From Dechloromonas sp. ZY10 (GTDB lineage: Bacteria; Pseudomonadota; Gammaproteobacteria; Burkholderiales; Rhodocyclaceae): a stretch of 64,000 bases of DNA. The stretch spans positions 186,001 through 250,000 of the forward strand of contig NZ_CP144212.1 in NCBI RefSeq assembly GCF_041378895.1, written 5' to 3'. The position numbers were made by a program, and so were the translations under genes. The notes under the pieces were generated by a model that did not search any database, was not told the origin of the DNA, and saw only the letters and a list, made by a program, of their open reading frames with translations. Shown here one piece after another: positions 9,368-17,483 of this stretch (position 1 is its first letter; each line of letters begins with the position of its first letter).

Positions 9368-9733
9368 TCAGTCTTCCCAGCCGAGGCGGGCGCGGCACTC
9401 GGGGCTCATCAGCGCCGGCGACCAGGCCGGTTCCCAGACGACCTTGATTTCGACCGGGACCTCCGGCGGCAGCAGGCGCTGCAGTTCGGCGCGGGCGTCG
9501 TCGACGATCAGTCCGCCCATCGGACAGGCCGGCGAGGTCATGGTCAGGTCGACGCTGACCCCGGCGGCGTCCGCACGGATTGCATAGACCAGCCCGAGAT
9601 CGACGATGTTGGCACCGATTTCCGGGTCGGCGACCTTGCTCAGCGCGGCGCGCAGGGCCTCGATGGAAGGCAGGGCCGAGGACGCGGACGGGGAGGCAGG
9701 CAGGGAGGCAGGCAGGGAGGCGGGCAAAGACAT
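9368..9733 (-). CDS. MIP18/DUF59-family metal-sulfur cluster assembly factor
   Basis: A small protein of the SufT/PaaD-like family, whose members help place Fe-S clusters. The core IEALRAALSKVADPEIGANIVDLGLVYAI is the family N-terminal pattern, and SPACPMGGLIVDDARAEL carries the family's conserved Cys. The end (VVWEPAWSPALMSPECRARLGW) is also typical. Before the core lies a low-complexity SLPASLPASLPASPSAS segment encoded by a short DNA repeat. The ATG used gives 121 residues; another ATG 42 bases upstream is equally possible, and neither has a good Shine-Dalgarno. It is divergent from nikR and heads the NnrS-like gene. Confidence 0.85.
   Translation of the reverse strand: MSLPASLPASLPASPSASSALPSIEALRAALSKVADPEIGANIVDLGLVYAIRADAAGVSVDLTMTSPACPMGGLIVDDARAELQRLLPPEVPVEIKVVWEPAWSPALMSPECRARLGWED
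9674..9730. repeat. Short degenerate tandem repeat in the MIP18-family gene
   Basis: Degenerate copies of GGGAGGCAGGCA occur in tandem and encode the SLPA repeats at the N terminus of the Fe-S assembly factor. Perfect 12-base copies adjoin each other, so copy number may vary between strains. Confidence 0.6.
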
Positions 9734-9813
9734 GGGAGGGAAACCGCTAGAATATTGTCGTCGGCATCGTAGCATCGGCGCCGGCAAACTTTTTTAGCAG
9801 GGAGCAAGCTTTC

Positions 9814-10278
9814 ATGGAACGTTTCACCATCTCGCTCGATGCGGCGCTGGCCGGCGACTTTGACGCGCTGATCGCCGCCCGTGGCTACCGCAATCGTTCC
9901 GAGGCGGTGCGCGACCTGATCCGCGCCGCGATTGCCGCCGACCGCGCGCGCGAGGCGCCGGCCGGCCACTGCGTCGCCAATCTCTCCTACGTCTATAACC
10001 ACCACGAGCGCGAGCTGGCCGAGCGCCTGACCGAAAAGCAGCACGCCCACCACGACCTCACCGTCGCTGCGCTGCACACCCATCTCGACCACGAAAACTG
10101 CCTCGAATCGGTGATCCTGCGCGGCCCGACCGCGCGCGTGCAGCAGTTTGCCGAAGCGCTGATCGCCGAACGCGGCGTCCGCCACGGCCAGGTCAACCTG
10201 ATCGCGCTCGAAGCCGAAGCGCACCACGCCCACGACGAACACGGGGAAGCGCATGTCCACTACCGTCCCGCCCGCTGA
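9814..10278 (+). CDS. nikR: Nickel-responsive regulator NikR
   Basis: Ribbon-helix-helix repressor that binds DNA when loaded with Ni(II). The N-terminal strand MERFTISLD keeps R3 and T5, which contact DNA in the E. coli protein, and RNRSEAVRD keeps S29 and R33. The metal site is complete: H77, H88, H90 and C96 (QHAHHDL and HTHLDHENCLE) align with E. coli H76, H87, H89 and C95. Beyond the ACT-like domain there is an extra tail, residues 135-150, rich in His (EAHHAHDEHGEAHVHY). A Shine-Dalgarno (GCAGGGAGC) precedes the ATG. It overlaps hoxJ by 26 bases, and a matching operator lies before hoxN. Confidence 0.95.
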   Translation: MERFTISLDAALAGDFDALIAARGYRNRSEAVRDLIRAAIAADRAREAPAGHCVANLSYVYNHHERELAERLTEKQHAHHDLTVAALHTHLDHENCLESVILRGPTARVQQFAEALIAERGVRHGQVNLIALEAEAHHAHDEHGEAHVHYRPAR

Positions 10279-11740
10279 AGCGTCGGGCGCGCAGCCACCG
10301 TCGGTGTCGGTCATGGCGCCTGCCGGGGCCGCGCCGAGTCCGCTGGCCGATGTGCCCGGGGCCGGCCCGCTGGCCGGCGACGGCCTCGGCGAACAGGCCT
10401 GGATCGAAGTCATCCAGCGCATGGACGAGGTCTATAACGACCTGCTGCAGTACGAAGTCGCGCTCGAAGAGAAGAACGCCGCGCTGGAGGAATCGCACCA
10501 GTTCATCGAAAGCGTGCTGGCGTCGATGTCCGACATCCTGATCGTCTGCGACCGGCCGGGCACCATTCAGGAGGTCAATCCCTCGCTCTGCCATTTCACC
10601 GGCCAGAGCGCCGCCGCGCTGGTCGGGCGGCCGCTGTTCGACCTCTTTGCCGACGACGGCGAGCGTGCCCGCGCCCGCGAGTTGTTCGCCCGCTTCGCCC
10701 GCGAGGGGGTGCATGACCAGGAGTTCTTCCTGCGCGCTGGCGACGGTTCGACGGTGCCAGTCTCGATCAACTGCACGCCGCGCCTGTCGCAGACCGGCAA
10801 GCTGATGGGGGTGGTGGTCACCGGCCGTCCGGTCGGCGAACTGCGCCGCGCCTACCAGGCGCTGCGCCAGGCACACGACGACCTGAAGCGGACGCAGGGA
10901 CAGTTGCTGCACGCCGAAAAGATGGTCTCGCTCGGCCGCCTGGTCGCCGGCGTCGCGCACGAACTCAACAACCCGATCAGCTTCGTCCTCGGCAACGTCC
11001 TCTCGCTGCAACGCTACGCCCGCCGCATCGGCCAGTATCTCGATACGGTACATGCGGCGCCGCAGCCGCCCGAGGTCGACGCGCTGCGCGGCGAATTGCG
11101 CATCGACCGCATCCTCGCCGACATGCCGCAGCTGATCGCCGGGATGATCGAAGGCGCCGAGCGCACCCGCGACATCGTCGATGCGCTGAAACGCTTTTCC
11201 GCCGTGGACAAGGCGACGCCGGAGCGGGTGCACCTCAACGAGGTGGTCGAACGCTCGGTGCGCTGGGTGGTGCAGAGCGCGCCGGCCAAATTCACGGTCG
11301 ACTGCGATTTGCCGCCGAATTTGTACTGCCGGGGATCGTCGGGGCAGTTGCAGCAGGTGGTGATGAACCTGATCCAAAACGCCTGCGACGCCACGACCTC
11401 GGCCAGCGCCGGGGCCGGCGGCGGGCGGCTGACGATCCGCGCCGCGCTGGCCGGCGGCGAGGTCTGCCTGAGCTTTTGCGACAACGGGCCGGGGATTCCG
11501 CCCGAGCACCTCGACCACCTGTTCGAGCCCTTTTTCACCACCAAGCCGGTCGGCCAGGGCACCGGCCTCGGGCTGTCGATCAGCTACGGCATCGTCGACC
11601 GCCACGGTGGTCGGCTCAGCGCCGCCAACCGGGGGCCGGTCGAGGCCGCTGGTGCAAGGGGCGGCGAGGTAGCGGGCGAAGTGCCTGGCGACATTGGCGG
11701 CGCCTGTTTCCGCCTCTGCCTGCCGCTGGAAAGCAGCTAA
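10253..11740 (+). CDS. hoxJ: H2-signalling sensor histidine kinase HoxJ
   Basis: Cytoplasmic kinase that forms a complex with the regulatory hydrogenase and controls phosphorylation of HoxA in response to H2. Order: a flexible N terminus; a coiled segment near 55-80; a PAS domain at about 82-190 (ESVLASMSDILIVCD to VVVTGRP); HisKA with the phosphorylated H236 in GRLVAGVAHELNNPIS; and an ATPase domain with VVMNLIQNACDA, DNGPGIPPEHLDHLFEPFF and GTGLGLSISYG. The N, G1, F and G2 boxes look intact, unlike the inactive HoxJ of Ralstonia eutropha H16. The first ATG lies inside the end of nikR; a later in-frame ATG at 10313 would avoid the overlap and would lose only disordered sequence. Confidence 0.9.
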   Translation: MSTTVPPAEASGAQPPSVSVMAPAGAAPSPLADVPGAGPLAGDGLGEQAWIEVIQRMDEVYNDLLQYEVALEEKNAALEESHQFIESVLASMSDILIVCDRPGTIQEVNPSLCHFTGQSAAALVGRPLFDLFADDGERARARELFARFAREGVHDQEFFLRAGDGSTVPVSINCTPRLSQTGKLMGVVVTGRPVGELRRAYQALRQAHDDLKRTQGQLLHAEKMVSLGRLVAGVAHELNNPISFVLGNVLSLQRYARRIGQYLDTVHAAPQPPEVDALRGELRIDRILADMPQLIAGMIEGAERTRDIVDALKRFSAVDKATPERVHLNEVVERSVRWVVQSAPAKFTVDCDLPPNLYCRGSSGQLQQVVMNLIQNACDATTSASAGAGGGRLTIRAALAGGEVCLSFCDNGPGIPPEHLDHLFEPFFTTKPVGQGTGLGLSISYGIVDRHGGRLSAANRGPVEAAGARGGEVAGEVPGDIGGACFRLCLPLESS

Positions 11741-11829
11741 CCACTCTGTAAGCTGCTGGCGGCACCGCTTGCTGACGGGCGCCGCCGGGGAAATCTGGAA
11801 AGTCCTTGATCGGCAAGGCCGCGCATCGC

Positions 11830-11844
11830 TGGCACAATCCTTGT
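11830..11844 (+). promoter_or_regulatory. Candidate sigma-54 promoter of hoxN
   Basis: TGGCACAATCCTTGT matches the sigma-54 consensus TGGCACG-N4-TTGC, with a perfect -24 element. The -12 element reads TTGT instead of TTGC, the main weakness. It lies 77 bases before the hoxN start, and the sigma-54 activator HoxA is encoded nearby. Confidence 0.5.
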
Positions 11845-11869
11845 ATGAGGTTTTGCGTTTTTTTCATAA
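11843..11869 (+). promoter_or_regulatory. Candidate NikR operator overlapping the hoxN promoter
   Basis: GTATGA, then 15 bases, then TCATAA. The E. coli NikR site is GTATGA-N16-TCATAC, so this one has one mismatch and a spacer shorter by one. The NikR encoded here keeps the operator-reading residues. The site covers the -12 region and likely transcription start of the promoter, so nickel-loaded NikR would block hoxN. Confidence 0.5.
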
Positions 11870-11920
11870 AACGTAAGAGCGGACGGTCGCCGACCGAACC
11901 GGATCGAGGAGACAAAGACC

Positions 11921-12745
11921 ATGGATACCTTGCCTGCCGATGCACTGTCGCTGGCCTTGCTGACCTTCGTGCTCGGCATGAAGCACGGTTTCGACGCCGA
12001 CCATCTGGCGACCATCGACGGCCTGACCCGCTACAACGCGCGGCGCAACCCGGCGCTGGCGCGTTACTGCGGCACGCTGTTCTCGCTCGGCCACGGCGGC
12101 GTGGTGATCGTGATCGCGCTGTCGGTCGCGGCGCTGGCCGGGCAATGGGCGGTGCCGGACTGGTTCGAGCTGCTCGGTTCGCTGATCTCGATTGCCTTCC
12201 TGCTCGGGCTCGGCCTGCTCAACCTCAATGCCGTGCTGCGCGCCGGGCCGGATCAGGTGGTGCAGCCGGTCGGGCTCAAGGGGCGCCTACTCGGGCAGCT
12301 GGGCCAGGTCTCGCATCCGGCGCTGGTGGCCTTGGTCGGGGCGTTGTTCGCGCTTTCCTTCGATACCCTGTCGCAAGCCGCCTTCTTCGCCCTCAGCGCC
12401 AGTTCGCTCGGCGGCTGGCAGCACGCGCTCGGGCTGGCCTTGCTGTTCATGCTCGGGATGCTGCTCACCGACGGTATCAACGGCTTGTGGATCGCCCGCC
12501 TGATTGCCCGCGCCGACCAGATCGCGCTGGTCGCCTCGCGGGTGATGGGCCTGGTCGTCGCCGGCGTCTCGCTGCTGGTCGCCGCCTTCGGCCTGGCCAA
12601 GTTGCTGTCGCCGGCAGTTGAGGCCTGGGCCGACGGCAAGGAACTGGCTTTTGGCCTGCTGCTGGTGGCGATCATCGCCGGCAGCTTCTTCTGGTCGCTG
12701 CGCCTGACCCGGCGGCTGGCGCCGGCCGGCTCGCTGGAAGCCTGA
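11921..12745 (+). CDS. hoxN: High-affinity nickel/cobalt permease (NiCoT family)
   Basis: Inner-membrane uptake of Ni(II), possibly Co(II), for hydrogenase assembly. The signature HX4DH in helix 2 is present as HGFDADH (H22-H28), followed by LATIDGLTRY. The second family motif appears as SLGHGGVVI, and SFDTLSQAAFFAL corresponds to the third. About eight hydrophobic segments fit in 274 residues, somewhat short for the family (about 300-380). A good Shine-Dalgarno (GAGGAG) sits before the ATG. The upstream region holds a sigma-54-like promoter overlapped by a NikR-like site. The TonB receptor gene follows after eight bases. Confidence 0.92.
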   Translation: MDTLPADALSLALLTFVLGMKHGFDADHLATIDGLTRYNARRNPALARYCGTLFSLGHGGVVIVIALSVAALAGQWAVPDWFELLGSLISIAFLLGLGLLNLNAVLRAGPDQVVQPVGLKGRLLGQLGQVSHPALVALVGALFALSFDTLSQAAFFALSASSLGGWQHALGLALLFMLGMLLTDGINGLWIARLIARADQIALVASRVMGLVVAGVSLLVAAFGLAKLLSPAVEAWADGKELAFGLLLVAIIAGSFFWSLRLTRRLAPAGSLEA

Positions 12746-12753
12746 GGCCGACG

Positions 12754-14880
12754 ATGGCGCAGCCCATGCTCTACGGTCGACGCGGCGAAAAGCCCAAAAC
12801 CCTACCGGCCGCCGTGCTGTGGCCGTCCTTGCTCGGCGTCGCGCTGGCCACCGGCACCGCGCCGCTGGCCGCGCACGAGGCCGCCCAACTGTCGACCATC
12901 GAGGTCCGCGCGCAAGCGGAAAATCTGCAGGGCCTGGCCCGTTCCGGCAGCGAGGGCATCGTCTCCAGCCAGCGCCTGGCCGCCGTGCCGCTGCTGCGTC
13001 CGGGCGAGGTGCTGGAAATGGTGCCGGGGCTGATCGTCACCCAGCATGCCGGCGACGGCAAGGCCAACCAGTATTTCCTGCGCGGCTTCAACCTCGACCA
13101 CGGCAGCGACTTCGCGACCTGGATTGGCGGCGTGCCGGTCAATGCGCCGACGCATGCGCACGGCCAGGGCTACACCGATCTCAATTTTTTGATTCCCGAG
13201 CTGGTCGACCGTGTGCATTACCGCAAAGGCCCGTATTACGCCGAAGAGGGCGATTTCTCGTCGGCCGGCAGCGCGCATATCGACTATTTCCGTCGTCTCG
13301 ACCGCAATCTGGCGCAGCTGACTTTGGGCGGTTTCGGTAAACATCAGGGCCTGGCGCGGACGCTGCTCGCCGGCTCGCCGCAGGCTGGGGCCGGTAACGA
13401 GCGCGGGCAATGGCTGTACGGGCTGGAGCTGTATCGCAACGACGGCCCCTGGCAGGTGCCGGAAAACTACCGCAAGTTGAACGGCGTGCTGCGCTACAGC
13501 GAAGGCAGCCGGCGCGACGGCTGGTCGCTGACCGGGATGGCCTACGACGGCCGCTGGACCTCGACCGACCAGATTCCCGAACGGGCGCTGGCGCAAGGGC
13601 TGGACCGCTTCGGCAGCCTTGATCCGACCGCCGGCGGGCGCAGCTTCCGCTACAGCCTGGCCGCCGACTGGGCGGCGCACGACGCCGAGCGTCACCGCAA
13701 GGGCAGCGTCTGGCTGCTGCATTCCGGCCTCGACCTGTGGTCCAACTTCACCTATTTCCTGAACTCGCCGGCCAACAGCGACCAGTTCCGTCAGAGCGAA
13801 CGGCGTACTGCCGGCGGCTTTCAGTGGGCGGAAGCGCGCTTTGGCGAATGGCGCGGTCTGGCAGTTGAAAACGCCTGGGGCGTGCAGGGCCGCGTCGACC
13901 GCATCGCGCCGCTCGGCCTCTACGCGACGCAGGCGCGGCAGACGCTGGCGACGGTGCGCGAAGATCGCGTCGAACAGCGCAGCCTCGGTTTCTGGGCGCA
14001 CAACGAGGTGCGCTGGAACTCGTGGTTCCGCTCGACCCAAGGTTTCCGCGCCGATGTCTGGAGCGCCACGGCCAACAGCAATTTGACGGCCAATTCCGGC
14101 GAACGCAGCGATGCGCTGCTGACCCCCAAGCTGGCGCTGGTCTTCGGCCCGTGGCAGCGGACCGAGGTCTATTTCAACTACGGCCACGGCTTCCACTCCA
14201 ACGACGCGCGCGGCACCACCATCCGCGTCGATCCGGCCGATGGCACGACCACGGTCAATCGCGTCGCGCCGCTGGTGCGGACGAAAGGCCACGAGCTCGG
14301 CGTGCGCAGCGAAATCCTGCCCGGCTGGCAGTCGACCGTGAGTGTCTGGCAACTCGATTCGGCCTCGGAACTGCTCTTCGTCGGCGACGCCGGCACCACC
14401 GAGGCCTCGCGTCCGTCGCGCCGGCAGGGCATCGAGTGGAACAACTTCTACGCGCTGAGCGACTGGCTGGCGCTCGACGCCGACCTCGACTGGTCGCGCG
14501 CACGCTTCCGCGACGACGATCCGGCGGGTCGTTACGTGCCGGGGGCGGTGACCACCAGCGCCAACCTCGGCCTCAGCGTCGACCGCCTCGGTCCGTGGTT
14601 CGGCGCCTTTCGCCTGCGCCACTTCGGCCCACGCCCGCTGCTCGAAGACAACTCGCTGCGCTCGCGCAGCTCGACCCTGGCCAATCTGCGCATCGGCTAC
14701 CGGCTCGACCGCCAGACGCAGCTGCAACTCGACGTGTACAACCTGTTCGACCGCCAGCTGAGCGACATCGAGTACGCCTACGAATCGCGGCTGGCCGGCG
14801 AGGCCGCCGGCGTGATGGATCGGCATTTCCACCCCGGCGAGGGGCGCAATTTGCGCCTCAGCATCATCCATCGCTGGTAA
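12754..14880 (+). CDS. TonB-dependent outer-membrane receptor, candidate nickel importer
   Basis: Energy-coupled outer-membrane channel of 708 residues. A long N-terminal signal region with a hydrophobic core (AAVLWPSLLGVALATGTAPLA) ends around AHEAAQ. The plug follows (VLEMVPGLIVTQHAGDGKANQYFLRGFNLDHGSDF ends near residue 120), with GGVPVNAPTHAHGQGY and VHYRKGPYYAEEGDFSSAG. The barrel ends LRLSIIHRW with a terminal aromatic residue. The plug loop with N-A-P-T-H-A-H-G is rich in potential metal ligands. It follows the nickel permease by eight bases, so a nickel or nickel-chelate substrate is a reasonable inference but unproven. The DNA near residue 7 contains CTACGGTCGACGC, half of the palindromic element in another frame. 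Confidence 0.85.
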   Translation: MAQPMLYGRRGEKPKTLPAAVLWPSLLGVALATGTAPLAAHEAAQLSTIEVRAQAENLQGLARSGSEGIVSSQRLAAVPLLRPGEVLEMVPGLIVTQHAGDGKANQYFLRGFNLDHGSDFATWIGGVPVNAPTHAHGQGYTDLNFLIPELVDRVHYRKGPYYAEEGDFSSAGSAHIDYFRRLDRNLAQLTLGGFGKHQGLARTLLAGSPQAGAGNERGQWLYGLELYRNDGPWQVPENYRKLNGVLRYSEGSRRDGWSLTGMAYDGRWTSTDQIPERALAQGLDRFGSLDPTAGGRSFRYSLAADWAAHDAERHRKGSVWLLHSGLDLWSNFTYFLNSPANSDQFRQSERRTAGGFQWAEARFGEWRGLAVENAWGVQGRVDRIAPLGLYATQARQTLATVREDRVEQRSLGFWAHNEVRWNSWFRSTQGFRADVWSATANSNLTANSGERSDALLTPKLALVFGPWQRTEVYFNYGHGFHSNDARGTTIRVDPADGTTTVNRVAPLVRTKGHELGVRSEILPGWQSTVSVWQLDSASELLFVGDAGTTEASRPSRRQGIEWNNFYALSDWLALDADLDWSRARFRDDDPAGRYVPGAVTTSANLGLSVDRLGPWFGAFRLRHFGPRPLLEDNSLRSRSSTLANLRIGYRLDRQTQLQLDVYNLFDRQLSDIEYAYESRLAGEAAGVMDRHFHPGEGRNLRLSIIHRW

Positions 14881-14983
14881 GACGATGCCGGTTTTTGCCT
14901 TGCCGACACGGTCGACCGTGAAAATGCGCATTTTTTGCGCCAGACGGTCGACAGCCGCCGGCCAAAGACACTAGGCTTGCCGG
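14881..14983. repeat. Palindromic element copy between the TonB receptor gene and hoxV
   Basis: Contains CACGGTCGACCGTG at 14907-14920. The right arm is GCGCA-TTTTT-TGCGC at 14926-14940, a mini-hairpin with a T-rich loop. A partial second core, GACGGTCGACAG, starts at 14943. The whole gap between the genes is essentially this element. Confidence 0.85.
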
Positions 14984-15976
14984 ATGGACCCTCGTGCCCC
15001 TGTTGCTTCTGACGCTGCCCCTCCCGCCGGCTTGACCACCGCCGGCGAATTGCGCATCCGCGCCACCTACGCCGCCGGCCGGCTGTGCCAACTACAGGCC
15101 GACCTGCAGCGGCCGCTGGTGGTCAGCCTGTTCCATGGGCAAAACCCGGAAGCGGTGGTCAAGACCCTGCCTTACCTCTACTCGCTGTGCGCGCACGCGC
15201 AACGGGCGGCAGCGCAGCAGGCGGTGGCGGCAGCGCTCGGCCAGCCGCCGCTGGCCGTCGACCACGCCGCCTTGTGGACCGAACTGCTGCACGAAACCCT
15301 GTGGCGACTGTTGCTCGACTGGCCGCCGGCGTTGGGGCTGGAACCGGCCAAGGCGGCCTTCATCACCTGGCGCGGACAGCGTCTGGGGCCGGAGGCGCCG
15401 GCCGCGACTGCGGCCCTGCTCGCCGGCGAACTCGCCGAACTGGCTGAAAAATGCCAAAAAATCCTGGTCGACCGTGAAGGGACTGAGCCAGCCGTAGCCG
15501 CTGCGGCGCCGGCTCGCTTCGTGCCGCTGGCGCCCGCTCCTTGGCTCGATTACTGGCAGGGCCTGAGCGACCTGCGTCCGCTGCCGTTGCAGCCGGTCAG
15601 CATTGCCGCCGCCTACGCCGCCTTGCTGCAGCAGGCACAGGCTGGCGCTGCCGCGCTGGCGGCGGCTACGCCTTATCCGCTGGCCGCCGCCGGGCAGGGG
15701 CGCTGGGGCGTCGGTCAGACGCTGAGCGCGCGCGGCATCCTGACCCATGCGGTGCATCTCGACCACGAGCGCGGCCGGGTCATCGACTATCGCATCTGGG
15801 CGCCGACCGACGCGCATTTCGCCGATGCCGGCGGGCTGGAGCAACTGCTGGCCGGCCGGACCTTCGGCAGCCGCGAAGCGGCCCGGCAGGCGCTGAATCA
15901 GGCGGTGCTGGCGCTCGATCCCTGTCTGCCGTTCCGGATCGAACTGGATGTCCCCGAGGAAGCTCACCATGCATGA
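14984..15976 (+). CDS. hoxV: Hydrogenase maturation/assembly protein HoxV (HupK-like)
   Basis: HoxV/HupK proteins resemble a shrunken hydrogenase large subunit and are thought to act as a scaffold for Fe(CN)2CO cofactor assembly. The 330-residue protein shows this: YLYSLCAHAQRAAAQQA near residue 67 stands where large subunits have the first Cys motif, and LDPCLPFRIELDV near the end replaces DPCxxCxxH, keeping DPC only. RGILTHAVHLDHERGRVIDYRIWAPT is another large-subunit-like stretch. Residues 161-165 read LVDRE and come from a palindromic-element copy within a low-complexity linker (residues 157-180). The stop overlaps hypA by eight bases, suggesting coupled translation. Confidence 0.85.
   Translation: MDPRAPVASDAAPPAGLTTAGELRIRATYAAGRLCQLQADLQRPLVVSLFHGQNPEAVVKTLPYLYSLCAHAQRAAAQQAVAAALGQPPLAVDHAALWTELLHETLWRLLLDWPPALGLEPAKAAFITWRGQRLGPEAPAATAALLAGELAELAEKCQKILVDREGTEPAVAAAAPARFVPLAPAPWLDYWQGLSDLRPLPLQPVSIAAAYAALLQQAQAGAAALAAATPYPLAAAGQGRWGVGQTLSARGILTHAVHLDHERGRVIDYRIWAPTDAHFADAGGLEQLLAGRTFGSREAARQALNQAVLALDPCLPFRIELDVPEEAHHA
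15441..15479. repeat. Palindromic element copy inside hoxV
   Basis: TGGC-TGAAAAAT-GCCA (15441-15456) forms a mini-hairpin. GGTCGACCGTGAA follows at 15466-15478, keeping the centre and right half of the palindrome. It is read in frame as L-V-D-R-E in a linker of HoxV. Confidence 0.7.
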
Positions 15977-16310
15977 AATGTCGCTCGCCGAAGGCGTGCT
16001 GCAACTGGTCGAAGACACCGCCCGCCGCGAAGGTGCGCAGCGGGTCAAGACCGTGGTCCTGGAAATCGGCCGCCTGTCTTCGGTCGAACCCGAGGCGCTG
16101 CGCTTCTGCTTCGATGCGGTCGCCCGCGACACGCTGGCGGCGACGGCCGCGCTGGAGATCGTCGACGTCGCGGGGGCGGCCTGGTGCCTCAATTGCGACG
16201 CGACGGTGGCGGTTAGCGAACGTTACGACGCCTGCCCGCAATGCGGCGGCTACCAGTTGCAACTCACCGCCGGCACCGAAATGCGCGTGCGCGAGATTGA
16301 AATCGAATGA
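15969..16310 (+). CDS. hypA: Hydrogenase nickel-insertion zinc protein HypA
   Basis: Works with HypB to insert Ni into the hydrogenase large subunit precursor. The start is fixed by the invariant MHEMSLAEGVL: H2 binds nickel and must follow the initiator Met directly, so an in-frame ATG 21 bases upstream is rejected. The zinc site is CLNCDATVAVSERYDACPQCGG, two CxxC pairs. The 113 residues are the normal length. It begins inside the end of hoxV and is followed by hypB after about 50 bases. Confidence 0.96.
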   Translation: MHEMSLAEGVLQLVEDTARREGAQRVKTVVLEIGRLSSVEPEALRFCFDAVARDTLAATAALEIVDVAGAAWCLNCDATVAVSERYDACPQCGGYQLQLTAGTEMRVREIEIE

Positions 16311-16361
16311 ACCCGCGAGCCAGCCGCTAAACTCTGGCCGATCCATCACGAGGAGAATCAC

Positions 16362-17474
16362 ATGTGTACTGTCTGCGGCTGCGCACCCGGCGAAGTCAAG
16401 ATCGAGGGCGGCGCCCACGCGCATCACCACGACCATGAACATGGGCATCCGCATACCCATGCCGACGGCACCACGCACAGCCACGCGCACGACCATGCCG
16501 GCGCCCACGGCCACGGCGGGGCGCACGAGCATCATCACCACGCCCACAGTCACACCCACGCCGATGGCTCGACCCACAGCCATGCCCATGATCACTCCGG
16601 CGACCATGAACACGAACATGCTCACCACCACGCCGATGAGCATGCGCACGACCATTCACACGAACACCCGCATCACCACGGCGTTGGCGGCGATCTCGAC
16701 TACGGCAGCGGCCCGGCGCGCGCCCATGTGCCGGGGATGAGCCAGGCGCGGATGGTGCAGATCGAGCAGGACATCCTGGCCAAGAACGACCGCTACGCCG
16801 AGGCCAACCGCCGCTGGTTCGACGAGCGCGGCATCTTCGCGCTCAATCTGGTGTCCAGCCCCGGTTCGGGCAAGACCACGCTGCTGTGCAAGAGCATCGA
16901 ACTGCTCAAGAACGAAGTCGCGATCAACGTCGTCGAAGGCGACCAGCAGACCGCCAACGACGCCGAGCGCATCCGCGCCACCGGCGTGCCGGCGCTGCAG
17001 ATCAACACCGGCAAGGGCTGCCACCTCGACGGCCACATGGTTGGCCACGCGATGGAGCGGCTCAAGCCGGCCGACCACTCGCTGTTCCTGATCGAAAACG
17101 TCGGCAACCTGGTCTGCCCGGCGGCTTTCGACCTCGGCGAGCATCACAAGGTGGCGATCCTCTCGGTCACCGAAGGCGAGGACAAGCCGCTCAAATACCC
17201 GGACATGTTCGCCGCCGCCGACCTGATGCTGCTCAACAAGTGCGACCTGCTGCCCTATCTGCAGTTCGACGCCGACCTCGCCGAGGCCAACGCCCGCCGG
17301 GTCAATCCCAAGCTGACCGTGCTGCGCGTCTCGGCGACCAGTGGCGAAGGCATGGCCGCCTGGCTCGACTGGATCCGTGCCGGCCTGCGCGCCCAGGCCG
17401 GCAAGCGCGAGGTCAGCGTCGACCAGCTCAAGGCGCGCATCGCCGAACTTGAACGCCAACTGGCCGCGCGTTAA
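16362..17474 (+). CDS. hypB: Hydrogenase nickel-incorporation GTPase HypB with a long His-rich domain
   Basis: Metal-dependent GTPase that delivers Ni together with HypA. It opens with MCTVCGC, the high-affinity CXXCGC-type nickel site (C2, C5, C7). Residues 19-106 hold 41 histidines in an Asp/Glu/Ala/Gly background, probably a nickel store. The stretch contains a duplicated unit, HTHADG(T/S)THSHAHDH, at about 31-44 and 64-78. The GTPase domain follows: SPGSGKTT at 166-173, [18 protein letters not shown] with metal-binding Cys and His, [11 protein letters not shown], and NKCDLLPY as guanine specificity. The end, [15 protein letters not shown], is a short coiled coil. GAGGAG precedes the ATG. 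At 370 residues it is longer than most family members because of the His domain. Confidence 0.96.
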   Translation: MCTVCGCAPGEVKIEGGAHAHHHDHEHGHPHTHADGTTHSHAHDHAGAHGHGGAHEHHHHAHSHTHADGSTHSHAHDHSGDHEHEHAHHHADEHAHDHSHEHPHHHGVGGDLDYGSGPARAHVPGMSQARMVQIEQDILAKNDRYAEANRRWFDERGIFALNLVSSPGSGKTTLLCKSIELLKNEVAINVVEGDQQTANDAERIRATGVPALQINTGKGCHLDGHMVGHAMERLKPADHSLFLIENVGNLVCPAAFDLGEHHKVAILSVTEGEDKPLKYPDMFAAADLMLLNKCDLLPYLQFDADLAEANARRVNPKLTVLRVSATSGEGMAAWLDWIRAGLRAQAGKREVSVDQLKARIAELERQLAAR

Positions 17475-17483
17475 GCGGTGTTC

